Source: Paractinoplanes lichenicola (GTDB lineage: Bacteria; Actinomycetota; Actinomycetes; Mycobacteriales; Micromonosporaceae). From it: a stretch of 64,000 nt of DNA. Positions 1 to 8,362 of the stretch are shown here, piece by piece. Location of the stretch: NCBI RefSeq assembly GCF_016785085.1, contig NZ_JAENHO010000007.1, positions 62,001-126,000 of the forward strand, given 5' to 3'. The translations under genes were made by a program, and so were the position numbers. Under the pieces are notes generated by a model. That model was not told the origin of the DNA and did not search any database. It saw only the letters and a list, made by a program, of their open reading frames with translations. Within the stretch, counting starts at the first letter, position 1; the number at the start of each line of letters is the position of its first letter.

Positions 1-438
1 CGGCACCTGCACCGGCCCGCCGTGCACGTCCCGACCCGGCTCAACATAGCGCAGAACCGGCCAGAAATACGTCGACGCGTCGCCGTTCGTGCAGGTCGTG
101 GGCTTGCCGACCAGGCTGTCGACGGTCGAGTCGGGCTGCACCCCGAGATTGCCGACGTAGTCGTGCGTGTGATGCTGCGGCCCCGGCCGGCCGGGCGTGA
201 CCACAATGTTGGCGGTGTTGCGATGACCGCGCTCGTTACGGCCGCAATTCCACGTGTACGACCCCGTGGAGGCGCCCGCCGAGGCCGGGGGGACGGCCGC
301 GACCGGGCCCGCCTTGTCCATGCTGATCGAGTAGGGCCCCAGGTCAGGGCCGCGCAGGGCGGGAAGCACGGCCGCGGCGAGCACGACCGCGGCCACCAGG
401 GCCCCCTCGAGCGCGACGGCCACCCGACCCATCGACAT
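1..438 (-). CDS. DUF1996-type secreted or membrane-anchored protein (3' part beyond the window)
   Basis: The reading frame opens at an ATG ending at 438 and stays open to the left edge, so only the first 146 codons are present. The N-terminus has a hydrophobic segment (about residues 6-25, rich in Ala, Val and Leu), a signal peptide or membrane anchor. After it come the features of the DUF1996 family: a His-rich HHTHDYVGN stretch near residue 105 and YFWPVLR near residue 130, with two Cys residues that could pair. The family is common in actinobacteria and fungi and has no agreed function. A second in-frame ATG lies two codons downstream, and the ribosome site is weak, so the exact start is open. 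It is the first gene of a leftward transcript whose other members lie outside the window. Confidence 0.72.
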   Translation of the reverse strand, partial: MSMGRVAVALEGALVAAVVLAAAVLPALRGPDLGPYSISMDKAGPVAAVPPASAGASTGSYTWNCGRNERGHRNTANIVVTPGRPGPQHHTHDYVGNLGVQPDSTVDSLVGKPTTCTNGDASTYFWPVLRYVEPGRDVHGGPVQVP

Positions 439-529
439 GGTTCGACGATACCCAGGCCCCGTCGCCCGATGTTGACCCGAACTGTCAACATCGGCCCGAT
501 TCGGCCCCGGGCCGCAATTCCTGCCCTGG

Positions 530-1888
530 TCAAGCCTTGGGGCAGCTCGCGCCGCGCGGCGGCAGCACCAGATCGATCAGGTAGCGGTCGACAGCGGCGG
601 TCGTGCAAGGCGTGTTCCCGTACGCCCCGTGGCCCGAACCCTCGTACGTGACGAGCCGCCCGTGCCGGCCGAGCTGCGCCGCCACGTGGGTCGCCCACAC
701 GTAGCCGGTGCGGACGTCGTGTCGCGAGTTGAGCAGCAGCAACGGCGTGCGGGTGTGGACGTCGAGCCGGTGCGGCGGGTTGGCCACCGGCTGCGGCCAG
801 CCCAGACAGGCCCGGATCGCGAGCAGGCCCCCGCTGTAGCGGACGTCGGGCGCGGCCTCGCGGGCGGTGCGGACCAGCCGCTCGTACGCGGGGAAGTCGC
901 GGACCGCGGCCGGCCAGTCGGCGCAGAAGACCGACGACACCAGCGGCGGCAGCTTGACCGTCGGATTGGCCCCGTCGCGCAGGGCGGCGATGTCTTCGGC
1001 CAGTTTCGCGCGGTCGGGCACGGCGAGCCGGGCGATCGGCAGCATGGCCAGCTCGAACCTGTTCTCGCGGGAGTCCAGCACGTCGTTCCAGATCGCGCGG
1101 ACGTCCTGCCCGTGCAGCACACACGTCGTCTCGGTGGCGCACCACGCGACGAACTCGTCGAACGCGTCCTGCGCGGCCAAAGCTTGCGTACGGACGAACT
1201 CGCGCACGCCGAGGCTGTGGTCGAAGACGCTCTCCAACACGATCGCCCGCACCCGGCTCGGGTAGCGCTCGGCGTACTGCTGGCCCAGCAGGGTGCCGTA
1301 CGAGCTGCCGTGGAACGTCAACTGCCGCAGTCCGAGAGCAGCTCGGAGGGCGTCGAGGTCGCGGACGGCGCTGGCCGTGTCGGCGTGGTCCCAGACCGGG
1401 CTGATCGCTCGGCAGGCCGCCCATTTGGCCTGGTTGGATGCGGTGACGGCGGCGAAGTCGGCCTGACTCGTGAGGAGGCCGTTGTCGAGGGACAGGTCGC
1501 ACTTCGCGCCGCCGCTGCCGGCCACGCCGCGCGGGTCGAAACTGACCGTGTTGAACTTGTCGAGGATCTCGGGACTGAACCGGTTGCCGGCTTGGATGCG
1601 CTCCACGCCGGAATCGCCCGGGCCGCCGGGGCCGAAGACGAGCGTCTGAGTCGAGGGCTTGCGTGCGGCTCGGCGGGCGACGGCCAGCTCGAACGTGGGG
1701 CCGTCGGGCTTCGACCAGTCGACCGGTAATCGCAGCTTGCCGCATTGCACGGCCTTGTCGTCGCCGCAGGCCGTCCAGATGATGTGGGGCTTGTCGGGCT
1801 TCGGGGCGGCATGGCCCGGTGGGGCGGCGGCCAGGGCAAAACCGGTGACGAGGGCGATCAAGGACGCGACAAGACTGCGGCGGTTCAT
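530..1888 (-). CDS. secreted alpha/beta hydrolase of the tripeptidyl aminopeptidase (TAP) family
   Basis: The start at MNRRSLV gives 452 residues and places a typical signal peptide (about residues 1-27, ending near GHA) at the N-terminus; upstream in-frame starts would bury it. The alpha/beta-hydrolase fold shows the oxyanion region FGPGGPGDSG near residue 85, the nucleophile elbow GSSYG (Ser about 196), an acid in NSRHD and the catalytic His in GSGHGAYG near the C-terminus. The C-terminal part matches the TAP-like domain found with actinobacterial secreted aminopeptidases such as SlpD/SlpE. The likely role is release of N-terminal tripeptides from proteins outside the cell; substrate specificity cannot be read from sequence. 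Cysteines at about 41, 49 and 130 could form disulfides. It is divergent from the VOC gene at 2106. Confidence 0.85.
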   Translation of the reverse strand: MNRRSLVASLIALVTGFALAAAPPGHAAPKPDKPHIIWTACGDDKAVQCGKLRLPVDWSKPDGPTFELAVARRAARKPSTQTLVFGPGGPGDSGVERIQAGNRFSPEILDKFNTVSFDPRGVAGSGGAKCDLSLDNGLLTSQADFAAVTASNQAKWAACRAISPVWDHADTASAVRDLDALRAALGLRQLTFHGSSYGTLLGQQYAERYPSRVRAIVLESVFDHSLGVREFVRTQALAAQDAFDEFVAWCATETTCVLHGQDVRAIWNDVLDSRENRFELAMLPIARLAVPDRAKLAEDIAALRDGANPTVKLPPLVSSVFCADWPAAVRDFPAYERLVRTAREAAPDVRYSGGLLAIRACLGWPQPVANPPHRLDVHTRTPLLLLNSRHDVRTGYVWATHVAAQLGRHGRLVTYEGSGHGAYGNTPCTTAAVDRYLIDLVLPPRGASCPKA

Positions 1889-2021
1889 GCCGTCCATCCT
1901 CGACACTGCCCACACCGAGAAGACATCGGTGAGATCCCTGAGCCGACCCCCTACGACTCCTACCCCCCCAACCCGCCCTACCAGGGGGACCTCCACCCAA
2001 GACCCATTGTTTCAAGCGGGA

Positions 2022-2068
2022 GCGATCTTTGCGGGGTGGCCTGTGGACAACCACGAATTGTGGACAAC
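2022..2068 (+). repeat. dispersed intergenic element with paired DnaA-box-like sites, copy 1
   Basis: Two direct copies of TGTGGACAA begin at 2042 and 2059, 17 bp apart, preceded by GCGATCTT. The inverse complement of this block closely matches 40888-40935, including the 17-bp spacing (about 25 of 28 positions over the paired boxes). TTGTCCACA is the actinobacterial DnaA-box type. The element lies in the divergent space between the TAP hydrolase and the VOC gene, so it may affect either promoter. Confidence 0.6.
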
Positions 2069-2105
2069 GTTCGGAATGTCGTGGCGGAGTGGCAGGATGC
2101 CCGGC

Positions 2106-2750
2106 ATGGACGAACGGGTGACCCGCCAGGCGGCCTCCGATGCGGTGAGCGGGCTCGGGTGGCGATACATGCTCGGCACGCTGCGGGCGTCGGTGCCGGT
2201 GGGCTCGCTGTTTCAGGGGGCCTCGGTGGCCCTGCAGGCGGTGGCGGCCTGCGGGGAGGAGGCCGACGAGCATCTGTCGATCGACGTGCGGGTCGATCGG
2301 GTGGTGCTGACATTGCAGACCCGGCGGCAGGCGACGGTCACCGCGACCGACGTCGAGCTCGCCCAGCGGATCGCGGCGTCGGGGCTGCCGACCGAGCCGG
2401 GCGATCTGCAGCTGCTCGAGATCGCGGTCGACGCGATGGACATCGCGGCGGTGCGGCCGTTCTGGTCGGCCGTGCTCGGCTACGCGGAGGGCGGGCCGTC
2501 GGAGCCGTTGACCGACCCGGCGGGGCGGGGGCCGGCGGTCTGGTTCCAGCAGATGGATTCGCCGCGGACTCAGCGCAACCGGATCCATCTCGACATCTCG
2601 GTGGCGCACGACGAGGCGGTGCTGCGGGTCGAGGCGGCGCTCAAAGCGGGCGGGCGGGTGGTGTCGGACGAGCGGGCGCCGTCGTTCTGGGTGCTGGCCG
2701 ATCCCGAGGGCAACGAGGCCTGCATCAGCACATGGCAGGGGCGTGACTGA
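2106..2750 (+). CDS. pterin-dehydratase-like/VOC (glyoxalase) fusion protein
   Basis: This 214-residue protein has two parts. Residues 1 to about 95 resemble pterin-4a-carbinolamine dehydratase: an early GLGWRYMLGTL, then EEADEHLSIDVR in place of the usual EEADHHPD, so one of the paired catalytic histidines is replaced. Residues 105-214 form a VOC/glyoxalase domain (EIAVDAMDIAAVRPFW, then a metal-site-like IHLDIS and WVLADPEGNEACIS). Such fusions are frequent in actinobacteria and are annotated only as VOC family proteins. No substrate can be assigned. The ATG at 2106 is chosen because the domain starts right after it; upstream sequence has non-coding composition. It converges on the GH13 gene across a strong hairpin. 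Confidence 0.75.
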   Translation: MDERVTRQAASDAVSGLGWRYMLGTLRASVPVGSLFQGASVALQAVAACGEEADEHLSIDVRVDRVVLTLQTRRQATVTATDVELAQRIAASGLPTEPGDLQLLEIAVDAMDIAAVRPFWSAVLGYAEGGPSEPLTDPAGRGPAVWFQQMDSPRTQRNRIHLDISVAHDEAVLRVEAALKAGGRVVSDERAPSFWVLADPEGNEACISTWQGRD

Positions 2751-2761
2751 TGAGACGGGGT

Positions 2762-2802
2762 CACTCGGCCGGCCCGCCGGGGGCGGACGGGCCGGCCGAG
2801 TG
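2762..2802. terminator. bidirectional hairpin terminator
   Basis: A perfect 15-bp inverted repeat (2762-2776 with 2788-2802) flanks an 11-nt loop. It sits 11 bp after the VOC stop and before the GH13 stop, the expected place for a terminator shared by convergent genes. There is no T-tract, as is common in high-GC actinobacteria. Confidence 0.8.
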
Positions 2803-2868
2803 CGCGCCAGCACCAGACCCGGGCGCGCCGGGGGCGGGCGCGACACGGGAACGGTGATGGCGGGTCGG

Positions 2869-4476
2869 TCAGACGCGGGTCCAGACGGCGGTGTCGGGAG
2901 CCAGCGTCAGCTTGCCGGCGACGGGGCCGCCGACGTCGGGGGAGGAGGCCAGCAGCAGCCGGTGGGCGGGCACCGTGACCGTCTCGGAGCCCATGTTGAT
3001 CCAGACCGTGATCGGGTCGGGGTCGCCGTCGCGGGCGATCAGGTCGACGCGGATGACCTCGCCCTCCAGGGTCACCGAGGCCAGGCCGGAGCCGGGCGCC
3101 TTGTAGAGGTCACGCAGCAGGATGGCCTGCTGATACATGGTCAGCGTCGAGGCCGGGTCGCCCTCCTGGCGGTCGACCGCGTAGCCGGCCCACCCGTCCG
3201 GCTGGGGCAGCCACGGGTCGGCGACGGAGAACCCCGCGGCGGGCGCCGCCGAGTCCCACGGCATGGGGATGCGGCAGCCGTCCCGGCCCAGGCGGGCGCC
3301 GTTCGAGCGCAGGAAGATCGGGTCGCGGCGAGCCGTGTCGGGGACGGGGGCCTCGGGCAGGCCGAGCTCCTCCCCGGCGTACAGGTAGGCCGAGCCGGGC
3401 AGGGCCAGCATCAGCAACGCCGCCGCGCGGGCCCGGCGCTCGCTGCCGTACCGGGTGACCTGGCGGGCCTTGTCGTGGTTGCCGAGCACCCAGGGCGCGG
3501 GCGCGCCGACGGCTGCGAACGCGTCGAGTGCCTCGGTGATCGTCGAGGCGAACGCGGCCGCGTCCCAGTCGCTCTTGAGCAGGCGGAACTGGAAGGCGTG
3601 GTGCATCTCGTCGGGCCGGGCGTACAGGCCGACCTGGTCGAGATCGGCCAGCGACACCTCGCCGACCAGCATCTTCTCCTCGGCGTAGGAGTCGCAGATC
3701 GCCCGCCAGCGCCGCCAGATCTGGTGCACCCGGGCCTGGTTGGTGGTCATGACCTGCTCGGGGCCGTGCCCGAACAACGTCGGGGAGTAGATGCCCGGGT
3801 TGTCGCGATACGCCGGGTCCTTGAAGAGCCCGTACGCGACATCGACCCGGAACCCGTCGACACCCAGGTCGAACCAGAACCGCAACGTACGGTCGAAGTC
3901 GTCCGCCACCTCCGGGTTGTCCCAGTTCAGGTCGGGCTGTTGTGGCGTGAACAGGTGCAGATACCAGCGGCCGTCCGGCGTACGGGACCAGGCCGGCCCG
4001 CCGAACATCGACTGCCAGTTGTTGGGCGGGTTCTCCGACGGCGGCATGAAGTGGTAGCGCGCGGCCTCGGGCGAGGACGGGTCCTCGAGCGCCCGCCGGA
4101 ACCACTCGTGCTGGTCGCTGGTGTGGTTCGGCACGATGTCGAGCAGCACGCGAAGACCCAGGTCGTGCGCGTCGGCGACGAGCGCCCGCACGTCCTCGAC
4201 GGTCCCGTACGAGGGGTCGACCGCCGTGTAGTCGATCACGTCGTAGCCGCCGTCGGCCCCGCCCGACACGTAGTGCGGGGTCACCCAGACGGCGTCCACA
4301 CCGAGGGAGGCCAGGTACGGCAGCCGCGCGCGCAGGCCGGCGAAGTCGCCCACACCGTCGCCGTTGCCGTCGGCGAACGAGCGCAGGTAGACCTGGTAGA
4401 CCACCGCGTCCCGCCACCACTCGTCGCGCCCGGAACGCGTGGTCAGGCACATGTCTTCGATCGGCTCTGCTGACAT
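2869..4476 (-). CDS. GH13 alpha-glucosidase (oligo-1,6-glucosidase / trehalose-type family)
   Basis: The 535-residue cytoplasmic enzyme contains all GH13 signature regions: DIVPNHTS (113-120), GFRVDVAYG with nucleophile Asp about 212, LVGEVS with the acid/base Glu about 273, and LGNHDKAR with Asp about 335. The opening WWRDAVVYQVYLRSFADGNGDGVGD is typical of the oligo-1,6-glucosidase/alpha-glucosidase branch, which hydrolyses alpha-glucosidic links in short maltodextrins or isomaltose-type sugars. There is no signal peptide. The ATG at 4476 is used; a second ATG eight codons later is possible. No sugar transporter or regulator flanks it, so its physiological substrate is unclear. It is divergent from the AAA ATPase with 108 bp between. 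Confidence 0.88.
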   Translation of the reverse strand: MSAEPIEDMCLTTRSGRDEWWRDAVVYQVYLRSFADGNGDGVGDFAGLRARLPYLASLGVDAVWVTPHYVSGGADGGYDVIDYTAVDPSYGTVEDVRALVADAHDLGLRVLLDIVPNHTSDQHEWFRRALEDPSSPEAARYHFMPPSENPPNNWQSMFGGPAWSRTPDGRWYLHLFTPQQPDLNWDNPEVADDFDRTLRFWFDLGVDGFRVDVAYGLFKDPAYRDNPGIYSPTLFGHGPEQVMTTNQARVHQIWRRWRAICDSYAEEKMLVGEVSLADLDQVGLYARPDEMHHAFQFRLLKSDWDAAAFASTITEALDAFAAVGAPAPWVLGNHDKARQVTRYGSERRARAAALLMLALPGSAYLYAGEELGLPEAPVPDTARRDPIFLRSNGARLGRDGCRIPMPWDSAAPAAGFSVADPWLPQPDGWAGYAVDRQEGDPASTLTMYQQAILLRDLYKAPGSGLASVTLEGEVIRVDLIARDGDPDPITVWINMGSETVTVPAHRLLLASSPDVGGPVAGKLTLAPDTAVWTRV

Positions 4477-4584
4477 GCCAGCCTTGATCGGCTGCTCGCC
4501 CGGGGTGCGTCAGGGTCGCACCGAACGGCAACTGGTGTGGACCCGTGTCACTCTTGGTGAGTCGACACTCCCCGGGAGGTACTG

Positions 4585-6045
4585 ATGTCCGACACGCGGC
4601 CCAGAGGCGAGACCTTCGATTACGCGGGCGCCACCGTCGAGCTCGTCGACGCGGCGACCGTGCTCGCCGCGGCCCGGGTCAACCCGGTCGAGCTGCTGCG
4701 CCGGGCGTCCTGGCCCGCTCCCGTGCAGCGGGTCGACCTGACCGTGGCCAGCGCCGACCGTCCGTCCGGCCCGGTGCACACGTTCGCCGCGGCGATCAGC
4801 ACGGCCGAGGAGCCGCTGTCCAAGGAGCGCATCCGCAAGCTGGTGCTCGGCAACGACCCGGTCGGGGTGCTGCTGGCCAAGCGCATCGAGGCCGGCGACC
4901 CGATCGCCACCCGCATCGTCGACGGGGTGGGGGCGGCGGCCGCGGCGGCGTACAAGAAACTCGGTCTTGATCGTCAAGCCCAGCCGATGACGGGCCGGGA
5001 ACCGGGCACGCTGGCCGACGCGGTGGTGGGGCTGCAGGCCGAGATCTCGTACGACGAGACCGGCACGGTCGTGCGCCTGCACGCCGAGGTGCCGCGTGAC
5101 GACGTGACCCCGGCCCACCTGCAGGCCTTCGTCGGGCTCACGCTGCAGGCGGTGCTCGAGCTGGCCGGGCCCGAGTCACTGACCGGACGGCGGTACGTAG
5201 TGAGCCGCGAGACGCTGGCGACGGCGCCGGTCACCACCCAGGAGGTCACGCTCGACATGGTGGGCGGGCTCGCCGACGTGGTGTCCGAGCTGCGGCAGAT
5301 CGCGGTGTCGTTCCGGCACCCCGAGGCGATGGCCCGCTGGGGTGCGCGGCGCCCGCAGGGCCTGCTCATGTACGGTCCGCCCGGCACCGGCAAGACCATG
5401 TTGTCGCGCGCGCTGGCCAACGAGATCGGCGCCGACTTCCGCGAGATCCGGACGCCGGAGATTCTCGACAAGTGGCTCGGCGGCTCGGAGCGCAACATCA
5501 AGCAGATCTTCCGCGACGCCCGCCGCTACCGCGTGCCCACGCTGATGCTGTTCGACGAATTCGACTCGATCATCAGTTACGCCGGGTCGGGCGGCGACGC
5601 GGCCAGCCAGGCCATCAACGCCGTGGCCGGCATCTTCAAGCAGGAGATGAACGACCTGATCGAGGCCAACCCGAACGTGATCGTGGTGGCCACGACGAAC
5701 TTCCCGCACCGCGTCGACGACTCGCTGATCCGCTCGGGCCGCTTCGACGTCAAGATCAGCGTGCCCAAGCCGGACGACGCGTCGCGGGCCGAGATCTTCC
5801 GCAAGATGATCCGCGGCCTGATCGCGGCCCACGAGGCTCCCGGCTTCCAGATGTTCGCCGACGACCTCGACGTGACGGCGCTGGCCACGGCGAGCCACGG
5901 CATGACCGGCGCCGACATCAAGGAGGTCCTGCGGCGGGTGCAGCTGTCCAAGGCGATGCTCGACGCCCGTACGGGGGGAAATGCCGCCCCGATCACCACG
6001 GACGAGCTGCTGGCCAGCATCAGGGAACTGCTTGGCCCTCGCTGA
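4585..6045 (+). CDS. AAA-family ATPase
   Basis: The protein has 486 residues. The C-terminal half is a single AAA module: Walker A GPPGTGKT (264-271), Walker B LMLFDEFDS (320-328), and a second region of homology with VDDSLIRSGRFD near 375-387 carrying the arginine fingers. It resembles the FtsH/Cdc48 AAA group, but there is no membrane segment and no HExxH protease motif, so it is not FtsH. The N-terminal about 230 residues match no domain I recognise. The start follows a good ribosome site (GGGAGG, 5 bp before the ATG). Its last 26 bp overlap, tail to tail, the small gene at 6020-6244. The role is probably protein remodelling; the target is unknown. Confidence 0.85.
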   Translation: MSDTRPRGETFDYAGATVELVDAATVLAAARVNPVELLRRASWPAPVQRVDLTVASADRPSGPVHTFAAAISTAEEPLSKERIRKLVLGNDPVGVLLAKRIEAGDPIATRIVDGVGAAAAAAYKKLGLDRQAQPMTGREPGTLADAVVGLQAEISYDETGTVVRLHAEVPRDDVTPAHLQAFVGLTLQAVLELAGPESLTGRRYVVSRETLATAPVTTQEVTLDMVGGLADVVSELRQIAVSFRHPEAMARWGARRPQGLLMYGPPGTGKTMLSRALANEIGADFREIRTPEILDKWLGGSERNIKQIFRDARRYRVPTLMLFDEFDSIISYAGSGGDAASQAINAVAGIFKQEMNDLIEANPNVIVVATTNFPHRVDDSLIRSGRFDVKISVPKPDDASRAEIFRKMIRGLIAAHEAPGFQMFADDLDVTALATASHGMTGADIKEVLRRVQLSKAMLDARTGGNAAPITTDELLASIRELLGPR

Positions 6046-6244
6046 CCCTGTTCTTGACCTGATAGGTGACCGTGCCGGTGCCGGCGACGGCCACGATGAA
6101 CGCGAGCGCGGCGGTCACCCACTGGCCGTCGGTGATCGTCTCGAACCCGGTGTGCTCGCCCTGCAGCGCGGTGAGCAGCGACGACAGCAATGCGATGAGG
6201 CCGCTGGTGACGGCCGAGAAGATCGCTTTCATGACTGGACCCAT
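6020..6244 (-). CDS. small holin-like membrane protein
   Basis: This is a 74-residue protein with two hydrophobic segments (about 8-27 and 42-60) joined by a short polar loop containing TDGQWVTAA, and a charged tail YQVKNRVSEG. The size, the loop motif and the ending in a VPNR-like tail recall small actinobacterial and actinophage holin-like proteins. The ATG at 6244 is preceded by AAGGAGG with good spacing, which is strong evidence that it is translated; MKAIFS four codons in is the alternative. Its 3' end overlaps the end of the AAA gene by 26 bp. No endolysin gene is near, so a lysis role is not supported and membrane protein of unknown function is the safe reading. Confidence 0.65.
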   Translation of the reverse strand: MGPVMKAIFSAVTSGLIALLSSLLTALQGEHTGFETITDGQWVTAALAFIVAVAGTGTVTYQVKNRVSEGQAVP

Positions 6245-6288
6245 TTCTTCTGCCCTCCTTCCCGGGGCAAGGGGCGGGGAGCGGCGCG

Positions 6289-6939
6289 TCAGATACTCCG
6301 GAAACCGTTGTCGTACGCGAAAATGACGATCTGCACGCGGTCGCGCAGCTGGAGCTTGGCCAGCAGCCGGCCGACGTGCGCTTTGACCGTGGCCTCGCTG
6401 AGCACCAGCCGCCCGGCGATCTCGGTGTTGGTCAGCCCGCGCGCGACCAGGTCGAGCACCTCGCGTTCGCGGGCGGTCAGCTGCTCGAGCGGCGCCGGGC
6501 CGGACCCCGAGGGCAGCATCGGCGCGAACCGCTCCAGCAGGCGCCGGGTGACCGCGGGCGCGACGACGGCGTGACCGCCCGCGACGGCCCGGATCGCGGA
6601 CAGCAGATCGGCCGGCGGCACGTCCTTGAGCAAGAAGCCGCTGGCCCCGGCGCGCAGGGCCGCATACACGTATTCGTCCAGGTCGAACGTAGTGAGCACC
6701 AGGCTGCGGGAGGCGCTGCCGGAGGCGACGATCGCCCGGGTCGCCTCGATGCCGTCCATGACCGGCATCCGGATGTCCATCAGCACCACGTCCGGCTCCA
6801 GCGCCCGGGTCATCGCGACCGCCTTCGCGCCGTCCGGGGCCTCGCCGACCACTTTGATGTCGGGCTGCGCCTCGAGCACGAGCCGGAACCCCAGCGACAG
6901 CAGCGGCTGATCGTCGACCAGCAGGACGGAGATCGTCAC
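6289..6939 (-). CDS. NarL/LuxR-family response regulator
   Basis: The 216-residue protein has a receiver domain (VDDQP at 8-12, phospho-acceptor Asp about 55 in VLMDIRMPVMDG, conserved Thr and Lys positions in LTTF and LLKDV) and a C-terminal LuxR-type helix-turn-helix (LTAREREVLDLVARGLTNTEIAGRL region, about 150-205). The GTG at 6939 is chosen because it overlaps the kinase stop codon as GTGA, implying translational coupling, and because the receiver begins at once. It is the output partner of the histidine kinase encoded just upstream. Targets are not shown, but the ABC-2 exporter genes lie next upstream on the same strand and such pairs often control adjacent exporters. Confidence 0.92.
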   Translation of the reverse strand: MTISVLLVDDQPLLSLGFRLVLEAQPDIKVVGEAPDGAKAVAMTRALEPDVVLMDIRMPVMDGIEATRAIVASGSASRSLVLTTFDLDEYVYAALRAGASGFLLKDVPPADLLSAIRAVAGGHAVVAPAVTRRLLERFAPMLPSGSGPAPLEQLTAREREVLDLVARGLTNTEIAGRLVLSEATVKAHVGRLLAKLQLRDRVQIVIFAYDNGFRSI

Positions 6940-8024
6940 ACGGCCTCCTTGATCCGCAGCCGCGCGTGCACCCGCCACCCGGCGCCCTCCCGCGGTCCGG
7001 CGTCAACCCTTCCCCCGTACGCCGCCGCCCGCTCGGCCATGCCGATCAGCCCGTGCCGATCGGCCGGCCCGGGTTCCCGCGCGACCCGCCCGCCGCCGTC
7101 GTCCACCACGTCGATCGTCGCCTCGTCCGGCCCGTACGCGAGCCTGACCTGCACCCCGGCGCCGGGGCCGACGTGCTTGAGCGTGTTGGTCAGCGCCTCC
7201 TGCACGATGCGGAAGATCGTCAACTCCGCGCCCGGCCCCCACGCCTTCGGCTGACCTTCGCGGGTCAGCGTCACGTCGAGCCCGGCCCCGCGCACCTGAT
7301 CGATCAACTCGTCGAGCTGGCCGAGACCCGGCTGCGGCGTGCGGCCGCCGTCGTCGCGCAGCACCCCGACTAAGCGCCGCATCTCGGCCAGCGCCTGCCG
7401 CCCGGTCACCGCGACCTGCGTCATCACCGGCGTCGCCTGCTGCGGGGCCGCGGCCGCGCCCTCGGAGAGCGCGACCATGACCGTCAGGTGGTGGGCCACG
7501 ACGTCGTGCATCTCGCGGGCTATCCGCGTCCGCTCGTCGGCGACGGCGAGCCGGGCCCGCTGATCGCGATCGGCCTCGAGGGCGGTCAGGTAGGCCTGGC
7601 GGGTGCGCTGGTTGATGCCGATCACGGCGATGGCGACTATCACGACCGAGACCGCGATGAAGGCCGTCCAGCCGGGGCGGGTGACGAGACCGGCCAGGAT
7701 GGTCACCGTCACCGCGGCCCAGGCCGGGCGGGCCGGGCGATGGCGGGCCACGGCGTAGAGGGCGACCAGGGGGATCAGGAAGATGGCGGGGGTGCGGGCT
7801 CCTAGCGCCCCGCCTAGGCCGATGAGCGCAATGACCGCGCCGAAGACCGCCGGCGGCCATTGGGAGCGCCAGAGCAGCGGCACGCACGGCAGGATGACGG
7901 CCGTCCAGTCGAGCAACGACGTGCCGGGGGCGGTGGCGCCCGTGCGGCCGGTCTGGATCACCAGGCAGGCGACCAGGGTGAGCGCGGCCACGAGGACGTC
8001 GATCGGTTGCGGGCGGGTTCGCAC
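6936..8024 (-). CDS. NarL-type sensor histidine kinase
   Basis: This is a 362-residue membrane kinase with four to five hydrophobic helices in residues 8-137, then a HisKA_3 dimerisation helix with the phospho-accepting His about 173 (IAREMHDVVAHH) and a HATPase domain containing IVQEALTNTLKH (N-box) and DDGGG (G1). The start is a GTG with AAAGGAGG 6 bp upstream. There is no extracellular sensor loop, so it probably senses a membrane or cell-envelope condition, like the DesK/LiaS-style kinases of this class. It is coupled by a GTGA overlap to its response regulator. Confidence 0.92.
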   Translation of the reverse strand: MRTRPQPIDVLVAALTLVACLVIQTGRTGATAPGTSLLDWTAVILPCVPLLWRSQWPPAVFGAVIALIGLGGALGARTPAIFLIPLVALYAVARHRPARPAWAAVTVTILAGLVTRPGWTAFIAVSVVIVAIAVIGINQRTRQAYLTALEADRDQRARLAVADERTRIAREMHDVVAHHLTVMVALSEGAAAAPQQATPVMTQVAVTGRQALAEMRRLVGVLRDDGGRTPQPGLGQLDELIDQVRGAGLDVTLTREGQPKAWGPGAELTIFRIVQEALTNTLKHVGPGAGVQVRLAYGPDEATIDVVDDGGGRVAREPGPADRHGLIGMAERAAAYGGRVDAGPREGAGWRVHARLRIKEAV

Positions 8025-8362
8025 GGTCGCCTCCTTTCGCGGGGAACTCTTCCCGGCCGGCGCACAGCCCGCAACGTCGAATCCGTCGCCTGTGGATAAC
8101 TCGGCCGCCGATCTTGGACCTGTGGAAAACTGGCGCCGCCGGTCTTGCTGGCTGCTTTAGGGTGGGGGACCCCCGGTGGGCGGGCCCCCTTGACACACGT
8201 TGATCATGAGATGAGGTTTCAGCAGGTCAACGGCTTGCGGTGCCGTGTGTGCGGCCTCCTAAAAACGGCGACATTGCCTCTTTTCGGCCGTTCGTGTGGG
8301 GCTTTGGACAGGCGGCGGCGGTAATGCCTTTCCGCGCCTCGACGGCCCACAGCGTCCGCAGC
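8025..8362. other. intergenic region upstream of the two-component operon
   Basis: There is no coding sequence with actinobacterial third-base bias here. It holds the AAAGGAGG ribosome site of the kinase, two TGTGGA(T/A)AA sites at 8091 and 8121, and a G/C-rich inverted stretch near 8163-8190 (GGGGGACCCCC). A TTGACA at 8190 has no obvious partner gene on the plus strand. The kinase promoter should lie here. Confidence 0.4.
8091..8130 (+). repeat. dispersed DnaA-box-like element, diverged copy
   Basis: TGTGGATAA at 8091 and TGTGGAAAA at 8121 flank GCCGATCTTGGACC. The GATCTT-(n)-CTGTGGA order is shared with the copies at 2022 and (inverted) 40888, but the spacing between the boxes differs (30 rather than 17 bp). 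It is a weaker member of the family. Confidence 0.4.

Noticed and set aside
6020..6244. A prophage lysis module
   Set aside because: Only a holin-like protein is seen; no endolysin, capsid, integrase or attachment sites are present.
6289..8024. A LiaRS/VraSR-type cell-wall stress system
   Set aside because: The kinase layout is compatible, but no third LiaF-like gene or target is present, so only the general class is claimed.
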